From: Calothrix anomala FACHB-343
GTDB taxonomy: Bacteria > Cyanobacteriota > Cyanobacteriia > Cyanobacteriales > Nostocaceae
Length of the DNA stretch: 64,000 nucleotides
Assembly (NCBI RefSeq): GCF_014696435.1
Contig: NZ_JACJQG010000036.1
Span: 1 to 64,000 of the forward strand
Reading direction: 5' to 3'
This document shows, piece after piece, positions 51,801 through 61,614 of the stretch (positions within the stretch are counted from its first letter, which is position 1; every line of letters begins with the position of its first letter). The notes under the pieces are model-generated. The model was not told the DNA's origin. It saw only the letters and a program-made list of their open reading frames with translations, and did not search any database. Position numbers and translations under genes: made by a program.

Positions 51801-54671
51801 GCGCTGAATTTACTGGAAAAATTACATATTAAACCGAATAAATCCGGAGTACTTTCTCTGTTTGGCTGCTTTATTCAACATTACCAAGAGCGATTAGATG
51901 CCACAATTCCACTTTTGTTAACAGCCTACCAAACTGGCATCGAAACCGGAGATTTTTTACATGCTGGTTTTGCTCTGGGTGGTCATAGTGATGGTAGGTT
52001 TTTCAGTGGTGAAGAACTGAATAGTTTTGTTCAAGTCATGGCTGATTATAGTTTGGCATTGGCTCAGGTGAAACAATATTCGGCTCAAATATATCTAAAT
52101 TTGGGAAAACAAGCCGCAGAAAATTTCATAGAACCAGTCAGCCAACCAGATTACTTGATTGGCAATACCTACAATGAAACCTTGATGTTAACCAAGCATC
52201 ACCAGGATCATGACTTGATTGCGATCGCGCAAGCTTATATCTATAAACTGCTACTTGCTTGCTATTTTGCTAATTATACAGATGCACGGGACTATATCGC
52301 CCAAGCCCAGCCTTGTTTAATGGCCGTTTCCGGCACGATTTTTGTGCCCATTTTCCATTTTTATGCGGCGCTAACTTATCTCGGACTTGTCCCCACCCAG
52401 CCAGAATCACAGCAAGCAGAACTGCTAACTGCTGCTAGCAACCATCAAACAATTCTGCACCAGTGGGCGCAATATGCACCCATGAACCACTTGCATAAAT
52501 GGTATTTAGTGGAAGCGGAACGTCATCGAGTTTTAGGTGAAAAATTTGCTGCTAGCGAATGTTACGATCGAGCAATAAATTTGGCTCAAGAACATCAATT
52601 TATCAACGAAGAAGCCCTCGCCAACGAGTTAGCAGCCAAATTTTATCTGCAATGGGATAAACAGCGCCTTGCTGAAGAATACACAATCAAAGCCTACTAT
52701 AACTATGCTCGTTGGGGTGCAAAAGCCAAAGTTAACGACTTGGAAAGGCGTTACCCGCAACTTTTGACTGCTATTTTACAGTCAACTCGCCCTCACCTCT
52801 CAATCAAAGAAACCCTCTTGGCAAGGGAAACCTTCACCTCAGCTAGTTCTTCTGCTCACAGTATCTCTAATTCCCTGGACTTAGCTGCAATTCTCAAAGC
52901 TACTCATGCTATCTCTGGGGAAATTGAACTAGAAAAACTGCTTTCCTTGTTGCTTTCGATTGTGATTGAAAATGTGGGGGCTGATAAATGTGTGTTCATG
53001 ATGCTGCGAGACGAACGCCTGTTAATCAAAGGGTTAGTTACCGTAGGAACCGAACCTGTGATTTTGCCCCGTATTCCCATTGAGGAGAGCCAAGATATTC
53101 CCCTGAAGCTCATCTACAAAGTCAAGCACAATCAACAGACTGTTGTGTTATTGGATGCAACTGCCGATTTGACTTTAGCAAATGACCCATATATTATGCG
53201 TCAACAGCCAAAAAGTATCTTGTGCAGTCCAATTTTACGTCAAGGTCAATTGCTAGGTATTTTGTATCTAGAGAATAACTTAGCCACAGGAGCCTTTACC
53301 AGCGAACGAGTGGAACTGCTGAACTTAATTTGCACTCAAGCAGCAATTTCTCTAGAAAATGCCCGACTTTATCAAAAGTCTCAAGAATCTCTCGTAAAAT
53401 TGCAGGCTAGCGAAACCCGCTTCCAAAATTTGGCAAATAATATTCCGGGGATGGTGTATCAATTCCGTCTAGCTGCTGACGGTTCAACTTCTACACCTTA
53501 TGTGAGTTCTGGCTGTTTTGACTTGTATGAATTACAGCCAGAATTAGTCATGGCTGGTGTACATAGCCTGAGTGCTATGCATCATCCTGATGATGATCTG
53601 AATATAATCCAAGCAACGATGGAATCTGCCCAAAATTTAACACCGTTTGAGCATGAATGGCGGATTGTTTTGCCTTCAGGAAGCGTAAAATGGGTACGTT
53701 CTGCTGCTAGGCCAGAACGACAAGCCGATAATGCAATTTTATGGGATGGGGTGCTAATTGATATTAGCGATGGTAAAAAAGCCGAACTGGCTTTGCAACA
53801 ACAATCACTTGACTTAGAACAAGCCCTAACAGATCTCCGAAACGCCCATTTACAAATTGTACAAAGTGAAAAAATGTCTGCATTGGGTAACTTAGTTGCT
53901 GGTGTCGCTCACGAAATGAATAATCCGTTGGGCTTTATTTTTGCTACTCTTCAACAGAGTAAACCAAATTTTGCCGATATCGCTGAACACTTGCAACTCT
54001 ATCAAGAAATAGTCGCAAATCCCGGCGATGAAATTCAAGAACACGCCGCAGAAATTGATTTAGATTATCTCTTAGAAGACTTACCCAAAACCATCGATGC
54101 AATGGTGATGGCGTGCGACAGACTGAAAAATATTAGTACCAGTCTGCGGACATTTTCCCGCGCCGATAAAGATTACAAAGTGCCATTTAATATTCATCAA
54201 GGTATTGATAGCACGATTCTTATTCTTAAACATCGTCTCAAAGCTAACGATCAACGCCCAGCAATTGAAGTCATCACTCAGTATGGAGATATACCCCAAA
54301 TTGAATGTTTTCCCGGACAATTAAATCAAGTATTTATGAATATTCTGGCTAATGCGATTGATGCTTTAGAAGAAGCAAATATTGGTAAGAGCTTTAAAGA
54401 AATTCAAGCCCAGCCTAACTGCATTACAATTACAACTGCATTAGTAAATAAAGTGGTGAAAATTGTCATTAATGATAATGGTAAAGGGATGAATGCAGAA
54501 ATTCAACAAAAAATATTCGCTCATTTATTTACAACTAAAGCCGTGGGCAAAGGAACGGGATTAGGATTAGCGATCGCGCGCCAAATTGTAGAAGAAACTC
54601 ATGGCGGTAAATTAAGTTGCAATTCTGTTTTAGGGGCAGGTACAGAGTTTATTATTGAAATTCCCGTCTGA
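48843..54671 (+). CDS. Giant hybrid: Ser/Thr kinase - AAA ATPase - GAF - PAS - histidine kinase
   Basis: From the ATG at 48843 the product has 1942 residues (a GTG at 48807 is in frame). Order: Ser/Thr kinase (about 5-270; HKDIKPSN at 127-134, DFS in place of DFG), AAA_16-type ATPase (about 300-600; P-loop GIGKTA with K342), a long TPR-like helical region (600-1330), GAF (1343-1510), PAS (1525-1650), HisKA (H1690 in GVAHEMNNP) and HATPase to the end. This class is frequent in Nostoc-type cyanobacteria. The kinase domain has an insertion coded by an AGGCAGG heptamer array (residues about 232-242). Confidence 0.94.
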   Translation: MLNISGYKIAKEIYNGSRTLVYRAIRETDALPVVIKLLKNPYPSFSELLSFCNQYSIAKNLNSPLIIQIYSLEPYQNGYALIMEDFGGISLLEWQANSRGSFLREFLEIAIALCKALDILYHERIIHKDIKPSNILINPETQQVKLIDFSIASLLPRETPAIVNPNVLEGTLAYISPEQTGRMNRPIDYRTDFYSLGVTFYELLTGELPFPANDAMELVHSHIAKKPPSLEGRRQEAGGRREEIPLVISDIVMKLMAKNAEDRYQSALGLKYDLEKCLSQLAETGNIKSFAIGERDISDRFIIPDQLYGREAEVSTLLQAFERVSLGATEMMLVAGLSGIGKTAVVNEVHKPILRQRGYFIKGKYDQFQRNIPFSAFVQAFRDFIGQILTESDTQIQQWKHKILEAVGENGGVIIEVIPELEIIIGAQPPAIELSGTAAQNRFNLLFNKFTQVFTSVEHPLVIFLDDLQWADSASLNLIQLLMSDTSYLFLIGAYRDNEVKPADPLMLTLQEIQKNQSIINTITLTPLNQVEVNQLVADTLKCSENLAWNLSVSIYQKTQGNPFFTTQFLKSLYQENFIQFDFALGCWQCDITQINQLVLTDDVVAFMAWQLQKMPQLTQNILQLAACIGNSFDLATLAIVSQQSEIETAADLWKALQEGLILPISEVYKFYQANESERLEKLSLEKGHHKQLAKYKFLHDRVQQAAYSLIPQERKQATHLQIGQLLQQNLSPIQQEEKLFDIVGHLNKGIKLIVEPCEQEKLAQLNLKAGAKARNSTAYSAARTYFQIGLELLTENCWMHQYELALNLHIAAAEASYLNSDFESMEQIATIVLLSARTILDRVKIYEIQIAAQVLQSNVLGAIAVGRKALAQLGVELPTEPNPDLIGAMLQQLTTQLAGRQIADLINLPLMTDTTTEAAMELLGMLFSPIIQGMPGLLPWLSSMMVSLSLQSGNTAASTTGYGIHGMVLCGFLEDPATGYAFGQLALNLLEKLHIKPNKSGVLSLFGCFIQHYQERLDATIPLLLTAYQTGIETGDFLHAGFALGGHSDGRFFSGEELNSFVQVMADYSLALAQVKQYSAQIYLNLGKQAAENFIEPVSQPDYLIGNTYNETLMLTKHHQDHDLIAIAQAYIYKLLLACYFANYTDARDYIAQAQPCLMAVSGTIFVPIFHFYAALTYLGLVPTQPESQQAELLTAASNHQTILHQWAQYAPMNHLHKWYLVEAERHRVLGEKFAASECYDRAINLAQEHQFINEEALANELAAKFYLQWDKQRLAEEYTIKAYYNYARWGAKAKVNDLERRYPQLLTAILQSTRPHLSIKETLLARETFTSASSSAHSISNSLDLAAILKATHAISGEIELEKLLSLLLSIVIENVGADKCVFMMLRDERLLIKGLVTVGTEPVILPRIPIEESQDIPLKLIYKVKHNQQTVVLLDATADLTLANDPYIMRQQPKSILCSPILRQGQLLGILYLENNLATGAFTSERVELLNLICTQAAISLENARLYQKSQESLVKLQASETRFQNLANNIPGMVYQFRLAADGSTSTPYVSSGCFDLYELQPELVMAGVHSLSAMHHPDDDLNIIQATMESAQNLTPFEHEWRIVLPSGSVKWVRSAARPERQADNAILWDGVLIDISDGKKAELALQQQSLDLEQALTDLRNAHLQIVQSEKMSALGNLVAGVAHEMNNPLGFIFATLQQSKPNFADIAEHLQLYQEIVANPGDEIQEHAAEIDLDYLLEDLPKTIDAMVMACDRLKNISTSLRTFSRADKDYKVPFNIHQGIDSTILILKHRLKANDQRPAIEVITQYGDIPQIECFPGQLNQVFMNILANAIDALEEANIGKSFKEIQAQPNCITITTALVNKVVKIVINDNGKGMNAEIQQKIFAHLFTTKAVGKGTGLGLAIARQIVEETHGGKLSCNSVLGAGTEFIIEIPV

Positions 54672-54714
54672 GAGGATGTTTTAAAAGTCCTGTCGTTGGT
54701 AGCAAAAAGTTTTA

Positions 54715-54835
54715 GATCCCCCTAAATCCCCCTTAAAAAGGGGAGCCACTGCGTTGGGCGGGTTCCCCGACTTGTAGCAAGTGGCGTGGACTTTGATTGT
54801 ATTTCCCCCCTTTTTTAAGGGGGGTAGGGGGGATC
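54715..54835. repeat. GATCCCCC-ended inverted-repeat element
   Basis: It begins GATCCCCCTAAATCCCCC and ends in the inverse (AAGGGGGGTAGGGGGGATC). About 121 bp, no ORF. Similar C/G-run repeats are widespread in cyanobacterial intergenic DNA; a diverged relative may be at 121-178. Confidence 0.65.
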
Positions 54836-55074
54836 AATAAGTATCTAAAGGCACAGCCAAAAACTTTTCAAACAACCTCTGAGCATCCCCCGCAGGTGTA
54901 TAGGCGAACCCGCCAGACATCAAGATTCCAGCAGCAAACCCTACGCTTCCCGGAGTCCGATTTAAACTAACTGCGGTGATTGATATCTTGCACCTACAGC
55001 CTATCAGGGTGAGGCTATACAAACATAGACGCGAAGCGGCTTCCCACAGGGTAGCCTGCGTAGGCAGGCTCATA
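54836..55074 (-). other. Open frame with possible gene fragment
   Basis: A minus-strand frame ends at 54837 with SVGFAAGILMSGGFAYTPAG. It overlaps a TAGAC..GGGTA dispersed repeat at 55026-55053. It has no recognised domain or ribosome site and is likely spurious or a relic. From 55075 to 55725 I see no gene; a GGGGCAT heptamer array lies at about 55572-55603. Confidence 0.3.
55026..55053. repeat. Free copy of the TAGAC..GGGTA small dispersed repeat
   Basis: 28 nt, differing at three positions from the unit in the tRNA-Arg T loop. It lies in non-coding DNA. Confidence 0.8.
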
Positions 55075-55725
55075 AACTTATTTTTGCGGTTTATTGCTAA
55101 AATACAATGTTTATTAAAAGCTTATTAATTCAGTATAAATACCATGATGCAAGATGTAAGATGATTTTTGTCTCATATCAATTATTTCCCTACCCCATAA
55201 ATACAACAACACCCAAGCTGCGACTTGCTTAGTGATTTCCTCTGTTTACTCAGGACACACGGGGCTACAATTACTAATTACATTCTCGCTATGTAATTGC
55301 GTTTACTTGTATTACCCCCTCTTTACCACATTGAGGAAATATTAGCTTTCGAGTTGGGTGTTGTTGTTTGTTGACGAGACAGACTATGTAACAGCGTTTT
55401 TTACCTCTTAACTAGCGTGGACTTTGTCTACTTGGCTGTTGTATCTGCCAGGGAAGCTTTGTAGCTTCAATTATTAAAATAGCACTATTAATTTATGGTG
55501 TCTCATTTTGAAAGCAAACTTTACTGATATGCAAATATACACTCATTTTGTGTAACGGTTTATTAAATGTAGGGCATGGGGCATGGGGCATGGGGCATGG
55601 GATATTTATTAAACGTAATAGTGTTTATCTGGAAAAAAGCGATCGCTGTTTGTAGTCGAAAATTAAAGAACAAATGTTCTAATTATAATTAGCACTTTTA
55701 TTTAAAGTTGTGATGGAGTGGGGGG

Positions 55726-56775
55726 ATGGAGTCATTAAGTCAAAAGCTAATTGTGGGGATATGTCTGACAGCATCTTGGATAACTCCAGCATTGGCGCAG
55801 CAAGATTTACTTACCCGTGCAGAAGTTTACAAGTTGCAAAATCAAGTGCAATTGTTATTGAAAGATAAACCACCACGGGCTGCGAAAAAGGCTGATGTTT
55901 TGGTTCCTTTAGATGCACTACAAACAAAAACGCGATCGCGGGCTGAATTATTATTTAACGAAGGTGCGCTAGCTAGGATTGGTTCTAGTGCGACTTTTCT
56001 ATTTAAGCCGGGACTACGGCGCTATGAAATTACTAACGGCGTTTACAAAGCAGAAACTATTTTTCAATTGCAAAATGGTACAGCTGTAATCGCCAGTGCA
56101 GCTGGTAGTACAGGAACGACAATTGAAACACCTCAAAGTCGGATTAATATTATTGCAGCCGCACCACCACCAGGTTCAGATATATTACCCCCAAATGTTA
56201 CTAGTGGGGCTGTAGCTGTAACTCATAACGGTGCTACTAATACTACTCAAGTTTTTAATTTAACTAATTTACCTGTTACAGTTACCAATCTTAACGGAAC
56301 TCAAACCCAAACTTTACAAGCTGGTCAAACAGTTACCGTTAACAATGGGGTAATTAGTCCAGTACAAAACTTTGACTTGCAGAAATTTTATCAAACCAGC
56401 CAATTAGCTACGGGATTAGGGCCGGGACAAGAAGCTTTAGTTGCTCAAGAATCTCCGAATGTGCAGGTAATTCTGAATAAAGTGAGAAAAGAAACTTTAG
56501 CCGGATTAGAGACTCAAAAAGTCTGGATTGAAGGTTTATGTAATGTCAATTCTCGTGGTGGAGCTAGTACGCTCTCTACGAATTGTATCACCACTAACGA
56601 TGACCCACTGCGGAAATTTGAAGACGATCGCAATCCTGTGACTCCCCAACCACCAAGAACAGACCAAGATAATCCAACCGTAGGGGATACTGGCGGTCAA
56701 ACTGGCGGTCAAACTGGAAGGGATACGGGTGTGCAAACTGGCGGTCAAACTGGTGGTCAAAGACAAATACCTTAA
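55726..56775 (+). CDS. Exported FecR-domain protein
   Basis: The product has 349 residues with a signal peptide (cleavage after PALAQ, about residue 25). The FecR-like beta domain (about 35-150) includes VPLDALQTKTRSRAELLFNE and GALARIGSSATFLF. A second beta-rich region follows, then a low-complexity tail with TGGQ repeats (about 320-345), coded by a GGCGGTCAAACT repeat. FecR domains sense or scaffold in the periplasm. It is followed 52 bp later by an outer-membrane protein gene, so the two probably work together. Confidence 0.85.
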   Translation: MESLSQKLIVGICLTASWITPALAQQDLLTRAEVYKLQNQVQLLLKDKPPRAAKKADVLVPLDALQTKTRSRAELLFNEGALARIGSSATFLFKPGLRRYEITNGVYKAETIFQLQNGTAVIASAAGSTGTTIETPQSRINIIAAAPPPGSDILPPNVTSGAVAVTHNGATNTTQVFNLTNLPVTVTNLNGTQTQTLQAGQTVTVNNGVISPVQNFDLQKFYQTSQLATGLGPGQEALVAQESPNVQVILNKVRKETLAGLETQKVWIEGLCNVNSRGGASTLSTNCITTNDDPLRKFEDDRNPVTPQPPRTDQDNPTVGDTGGQTGGQTGRDTGVQTGGQTGGQRQIP

Positions 56776-56827
56776 AATGCGATCGCACAATCAAGCAAAC
56801 TGAATTTATTTTAAATTTTAAATAACC

Positions 56828-57799
56828 ATGCGTACTTATAAGATTGCGCTTTGTTCGTTAGCTACCTTACTAACTTGGGACATTCATTCTAGTATCGCCG
56901 CAGATTCTCCGCAACCATCACCAGAAGATACAATTGTCGTCCAACTACCTGTAGTTCCTGGCGATCCCAATAATCCCGCAGATTTTCCTGTCAATGACAC
57001 CAATCAAACAATAGATCCAGAAGATGTAAAAGATGAATTAGGCGAGATTGAAATCATTACTCCTCGTCAACAACAACCACCCCAACGTCGCCAACCTGAT
57101 GTGCAACTATTACTGCGTTCCTCAGCTTTTACCAGTTCTAATATTACAGGTTTTGAAGCATTTCAACCGAGCGATACAGTATTTATTAATAGCGCCACCT
57201 TACTAGCAACACCTAAACTAGGAGAAGAAACCCGGTTAGTAGCGGCTGCTAGTGGTGGTTTGGTGAGATATGCTGACCAAGGAGACTTTAATTACAACTA
57301 TCTCAACTTTAATGTAGGGATACAGCAAAGAATTGCTAGGGGAATGTATGGTCAACTAGGATGGGTGCAGGAGAGACTATATAGAGATGGAAATGGCGAT
57401 CGCTTATTATTAGATGATTCAGTTCGCTTAAGTATAGGACGACAAGACCAATTAAGCGATCGCCTGAGATTAGATTCATTTTACGAACTCCGCGCCAGCT
57501 TTGCCACACCTAGCGAGCAAAATCGCGTTGCTAACAGCTTAGGGGCGCGTTTGCGCTATGATATTACACCCCAACTTCAAGGTGCATTAGATTATCGCTT
57601 AAGTTTAAGAGACTTCACTCAACAAGAGAGATTTGATACGCAAAATCAAATCGGGTTAGAAGCAATTTACAGTATTAATCCTGATTTGTTTATTAGTGGT
57701 TCAGCATCCTACCTTTTCGGTGCTTCATCCGATCCAAATGTGGATTTAGATAATTTTTCTGTAGGGATAAGTATCGGGTTAAATGTGCCTTTATTCTAA
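56828..57799 (+). CDS. Probable outer-membrane beta-barrel protein
   Basis: The product has 323 residues. A signal peptide (ending SSIAAD, about residue 25) is followed by a Pro-rich linker and about ten amphipathic strands (for example RLDSFYELRASFATPS, LGARLRYDITPQLQGALDYR). The chain ends in phenylalanine (NVPLF), the outer-membrane insertion signal. The function is unknown. The gene follows the FecR-domain gene and is probably in the same transcript. Confidence 0.75.
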   Translation: MRTYKIALCSLATLLTWDIHSSIAADSPQPSPEDTIVVQLPVVPGDPNNPADFPVNDTNQTIDPEDVKDELGEIEIITPRQQQPPQRRQPDVQLLLRSSAFTSSNITGFEAFQPSDTVFINSATLLATPKLGEETRLVAAASGGLVRYADQGDFNYNYLNFNVGIQQRIARGMYGQLGWVQERLYRDGNGDRLLLDDSVRLSIGRQDQLSDRLRLDSFYELRASFATPSEQNRVANSLGARLRYDITPQLQGALDYRLSLRDFTQQERFDTQNQIGLEAIYSINPDLFISGSASYLFGASSDPNVDLDNFSVGISIGLNVPLF

Positions 57800-58212
57800 A
57801 TAAATATTAAATCCATCATTCCAGCAAATTGTTATTAACTTTTATCGCCTAGTTTTGAAATTATCTCGTGATTATTTAACTTAAAAAATCTGTTTTTCTC
57901 TCTGCGCTCTCTGCGCCCTCTGCGGTTTAAAATTCATTTATTGAACCACAGAGACACAGAGAACACAGAGATAAGAGTAATACCATTTCGCTATGATGCA
58001 GGGAATATTTATTTAATGAACCGCCTTCGCGAAGCGTCTCGCAGAGAAGACGCCAAAAACGCCAAGAGAAAGAAAGTAATTATCAAGTGCAAGTTTACAG
58101 AGAATTTGGTATGACTCAATAAATCTGTTTTCTCTCTGCGCTCTCTGTCTTGAAAAGTTGTTCATGGGGGAAACCCCCAAGACCACACTTTTCGCTGCGC
58201 TCTCTGCGGTTT
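57800..58212. repeat. Gap packed with dispersed repeats
   Basis: TCTCTGCGCTCTCTGCG-type and ACAGAGACACAGAG-type repeats (57900-57975), the CGCGAAGCGTCTCGCAGAG nested repeat (58019-58068), and at 58131-58215 a TCTCTGCGCTCTCTG unit that appears split by about 50 nt holding a CATGGGGGAAACCCCCAAG hairpin. No gene is seen. Confidence 0.6.
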
Positions 58213-61200
58213 TCAATTCATTTGTTGAACTACAGAGGGAATAGGGGCATCTTGCGATTTTGATTTTTTACCCCGCCACACCTTATAATATAAAATTGGC
58301 ACAGCCGACCGCGATAATATCAAAGATGCCACTTCCCCAGCCATTAAGGAAATTGCTAATCCCTGAAAAATTGGGTCAGTCAAAATAATTGCCGAACCAA
58401 CTATTACTGCTGCGGCTGTTAATAGCATCGGACGGAATCGCACTGCACCAGCATCAATTACCGCTTCTTCTAAAGGTATTCCCTCTTTCAATCGCAATTC
58501 AATAAAATCTACCAAAATGATTGAATTTCGCACCACAATTCCAGCCCCCGCAATAAAGCCAATCATGGAGGTAGCGCTGAAAAATGCTCCCATTAACCAA
58601 TGTGCTGGCATAATTCCTACTAAAGAAAAGGGAATAGCTGCCATAATTACTAAGGGAGTAATAAACGATTGAAACCAACCGACAACAAGGGCATAAATTA
58701 ACACCAACACCACAGCAAAAGCAATTCCTAAATCGCGGAATACTTCAAATGTAACGTGCCATTCACCATCCCATTTAATACCAAATTTTTCTGTAGTTGG
58801 CGGTTGTTCGGTAAAGTAGGTGGCAATGTTATAGCCTTTAGTATGGGAGAGTTTATCGATTTGAGATTGCACGTTGAGCATGGCATAAACTGCACTTTCA
58901 ACTTTGCCGGCGACATCAGCAGTTACATAAACAACAGGCTGTAAGTTTTTGTGATAAATACTGTGATCTGCTGTGGTGGTTTCGGTTTTAATTAAGTCGC
59001 TGACGGCTACTAAATGACCGTTTACTCCTTTGATTTTTAATGATTTCAGGTCTGCTAAACTGGTACGATTTGCCTGATTTAAGCGTAAATTAATCGCTAC
59101 ATCTTCGCGGGAATTAGCATCATGTAGTAAACCCGCATTTTGACCAGATAGAGCAATTTGTAAAACTTGGGAAATTTGCGCCGGACTAATACCATTAAGG
59201 GCAGCTTTTTCTCTGTCAATTATCAAATTATATTCTGTTTGTGGTGATTCCATGTACCAATCCACATCGACAATATCGGCGGTATTATGATAAATTTGCC
59301 GGATTTGTCGCGCTAGTTCAATTTGTTTTTCGTAATCTGCACCGTAGACTTCAGTGACCAAAGTTTGCAATACTGGTGGCCCTGGGGGTATTTCTGCTAC
59401 TTGTACGCGGGCGTTATACTGATCGGCAATTTGCTTTAATTGCGGGCGGATAGCTTTAGCAATATCATGGCTTTGTCTGTTGCGATCGCCTTTTGGTAAA
59501 AAATTCACCTGCATATCTGCGATATTCGCACCAGAACGCAAAAAGTAATGTCGCACTAAGCCATTAAAGTTGTAAGGTGAAGCAGTGCCGATATAGCTTT
59601 GGTAATTAGTGACTTCTGGGACTGTGGTTAAATATTGTCCCATTTCCCGCGTTACCCTCGCCGTTTGTTCTAGGGTTGTCCCTTCTGGCATATTTAAAAC
59701 AATCTGCAATTCGCTTTTGTTGTCGTAGGGTAGCATTTTCAGAATTACTAACCGAAATCCCGCTAATCCTAAAGCTGCTATTAATAAGGCTAGTGTTCCC
59801 GCAATAAAGGCGTTTCCCCATTGACGACGCGCAATTAATGGACTCATGAAACGGCGATACAATCGGCTGAGAAAGTCTTCCTCCTCATGTCCATGATTAT
59901 GAGTGTTATAATTCCTAAAAAATCGCATCGTCGCCCAAGGGACAACAATAAACGCCACTAAAGCTGAGAATATCATGGCGGCGGAGGCTCCTAAAGGAAT
60001 TGGGCGCATATATGGCCCCATTAAGCCGCCTACAAACGCCATTGGTAAAATCGCCGCAATTACGGTTAATGTCGCCAAAATCGTCGGATTTCCCACCTCG
60101 TCTACAGCTTCGAGGACAATTTTTTGTAGCGTCTTTTGGCGGTTCCGCGATAATTGCATTCGGGTTTTGTTTTCGGGAAGCTGCAAATGACGACCAACAT
60201 TTTCTACCACCACGATCGCATCATCAACTAAAATCCCAATGGAGAAGATTAGCGCAAAAAATGTTACCCGGTTTAAGGTAAAGCCGTAAAATACAAAACT
60301 AGCCAGAGTTAGCGCTAAGGTTACAGGGATGGATACAGCCACCACCATCGCCTCTTTTTTACCCAGTGCAAACCACATCAGGAGAGTTACAGAAATTACT
60401 GCAATCCCCATGTGGACTAACAACTCGTTAGAACGTTCGGCGGCGGTTTCGCCATAATCCCGCGTGACTGTTAGCTGTACATAGTTGGGGATGTAATTGT
60501 GCTGAATTTCCTTTAATTTATGCAATACATGGTGGGAAACTTGAATTGCATTTGCACCCTGACGTTTTGCGATCGCAATTGTCACCGCATCCGCTTCACC
60601 CTGAGTTGCTTTTTTACCCTGTCCAAAAAATACATAACTAGCTGGTTCTTCTGCACCATCGGTAATATTAGCTACATCACGCAAATATACAGGTTGATTA
60701 TTCGCTACACTCACAACTAAATTTTGTGCATCTGATGCCGAGCGAATAAAGCTTTGAGTTCTAATTAATAAAGATTGATTATTTTGACTTAAAGCACCAC
60801 TTGCTAGTTCGGTATTTTGTAACTGTAATGCTTGAGAAATATCTAAGGGAGTTAAGCCAAAGGCATTTAATCTCACCGGGTCAAGTTCGATGCGTAACTG
60901 TCGTTTTTGTCCGCCAATAATTGTAGTTTCTGAAACATCTGGTACTTGCTTAATCTGCTCATCTAACTGCGCCGCTATTTGGCGTAAGTCGGTAGCGTTG
61001 GCTTGATTACTCCACAAAGTAAGCGTAAGAATTGGGACATCATCAATGGCGCGAGATTTAATTAAAGGTTGAGAAACACCAGCAGGAATTTTATCGAAGT
61101 TAGCATAGAGTTTGTTGTACAATTGGACAATAGCATCTTCGGTTTTTTGACCAACATAAAACCGGACAATGGCAACAGATGAACCAGGGCGAGAAGTAGA

Positions 61201-61479
61201 ATAAACATACTCAACACCGGGTAATTCTTTAATTAACTTCTCCATTGGGAAGGTAACACGCTGTTCTACCTCCTTGGCTGTAGCACCGGGCATTTGCACA
61301 AATACATCTGCCATTGGCACTGTAATTTGCGGTTCTTCTTCACGGGGGAGAATTATCGTTGCGCCAATGCCTAATAATAATGAAACTAAAATAATTAGGG
61401 GAGTTAATTTAGAGGCTATAAATTTTTTGGCTAGATTGCCAACAAAACCAAGTTTAGGTTGTGAACTTTTACCGTTCAT
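58213..61479 (-). CDS. RND-family efflux permease
   Basis: The product has 1088 residues with twelve membrane helices and two large periplasmic loops. The proton-relay motif in helix 4 is [20 protein letters not shown]. Other marks are the N-terminal [11 protein letters not shown] and the AMPFAFVGG-type turn ([16 protein letters not shown]). It would export compounds using the proton gradient, together with the HlyD-type adaptor encoded 135 bp upstream and an outer-membrane channel that is not in this window. The substrate is unknown; the sequence is closer to the multidrug/lipophile branch than to the metal branch. Confidence 0.94.
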   Translation of the reverse strand: MNGKSSQPKLGFVGNLAKKFIASKLTPLIILVSLLLGIGATIILPREEEPQITVPMADVFVQMPGATAKEVEQRVTFPMEKLIKELPGVEYVYSTSRPGSSVAIVRFYVGQKTEDAIVQLYNKLYANFDKIPAGVSQPLIKSRAIDDVPILTLTLWSNQANATDLRQIAAQLDEQIKQVPDVSETTIIGGQKRQLRIELDPVRLNAFGLTPLDISQALQLQNTELASGALSQNNQSLLIRTQSFIRSASDAQNLVVSVANNQPVYLRDVANITDGAEEPASYVFFGQGKKATQGEADAVTIAIAKRQGANAIQVSHHVLHKLKEIQHNYIPNYVQLTVTRDYGETAAERSNELLVHMGIAVISVTLLMWFALGKKEAMVVAVSIPVTLALTLASFVFYGFTLNRVTFFALIFSIGILVDDAIVVVENVGRHLQLPENKTRMQLSRNRQKTLQKIVLEAVDEVGNPTILATLTVIAAILPMAFVGGLMGPYMRPIPLGASAAMIFSALVAFIVVPWATMRFFRNYNTHNHGHEEEDFLSRLYRRFMSPLIARRQWGNAFIAGTLALLIAALGLAGFRLVILKMLPYDNKSELQIVLNMPEGTTLEQTARVTREMGQYLTTVPEVTNYQSYIGTASPYNFNGLVRHYFLRSGANIADMQVNFLPKGDRNRQSHDIAKAIRPQLKQIADQYNARVQVAEIPPGPPVLQTLVTEVYGADYEKQIELARQIRQIYHNTADIVDVDWYMESPQTEYNLIIDREKAALNGISPAQISQVLQIALSGQNAGLLHDANSREDVAINLRLNQANRTSLADLKSLKIKGVNGHLVAVSDLIKTETTTADHSIYHKNLQPVVYVTADVAGKVESAVYAMLNVQSQIDKLSHTKGYNIATYFTEQPPTTEKFGIKWDGEWHVTFEVFRDLGIAFAVVLVLIYALVVGWFQSFITPLVIMAAIPFSLVGIMPAHWLMGAFFSATSMIGFIAGAGIVVRNSIILVDFIELRLKEGIPLEEAVIDAGAVRFRPMLLTAAAVIVGSAIILTDPIFQGLAISLMAGEVASLILSRSAVPILYYKVWRGKKSKSQDAPIPSVVQQMN

Positions 61480-61614
61480 AAGATATGCAGTTTTGTAAGA
61501 TTTGGAAAAAACGAACCGCGAAGTACACGAAGTACACGAAGTAAAGAGAGTAGAAGATAGTTCATGATTCGTTGCACCTTTGCGCCTTTGCGCCTCTGCG
61601 TGAGATAAAACCCT

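Noticed and set aside
54836-55074. 80-residue minus-strand protein
   Set aside because: It overlaps a dispersed repeat, lacks a ribosome site and has no recognised domain; kept only as a low-confidence note.
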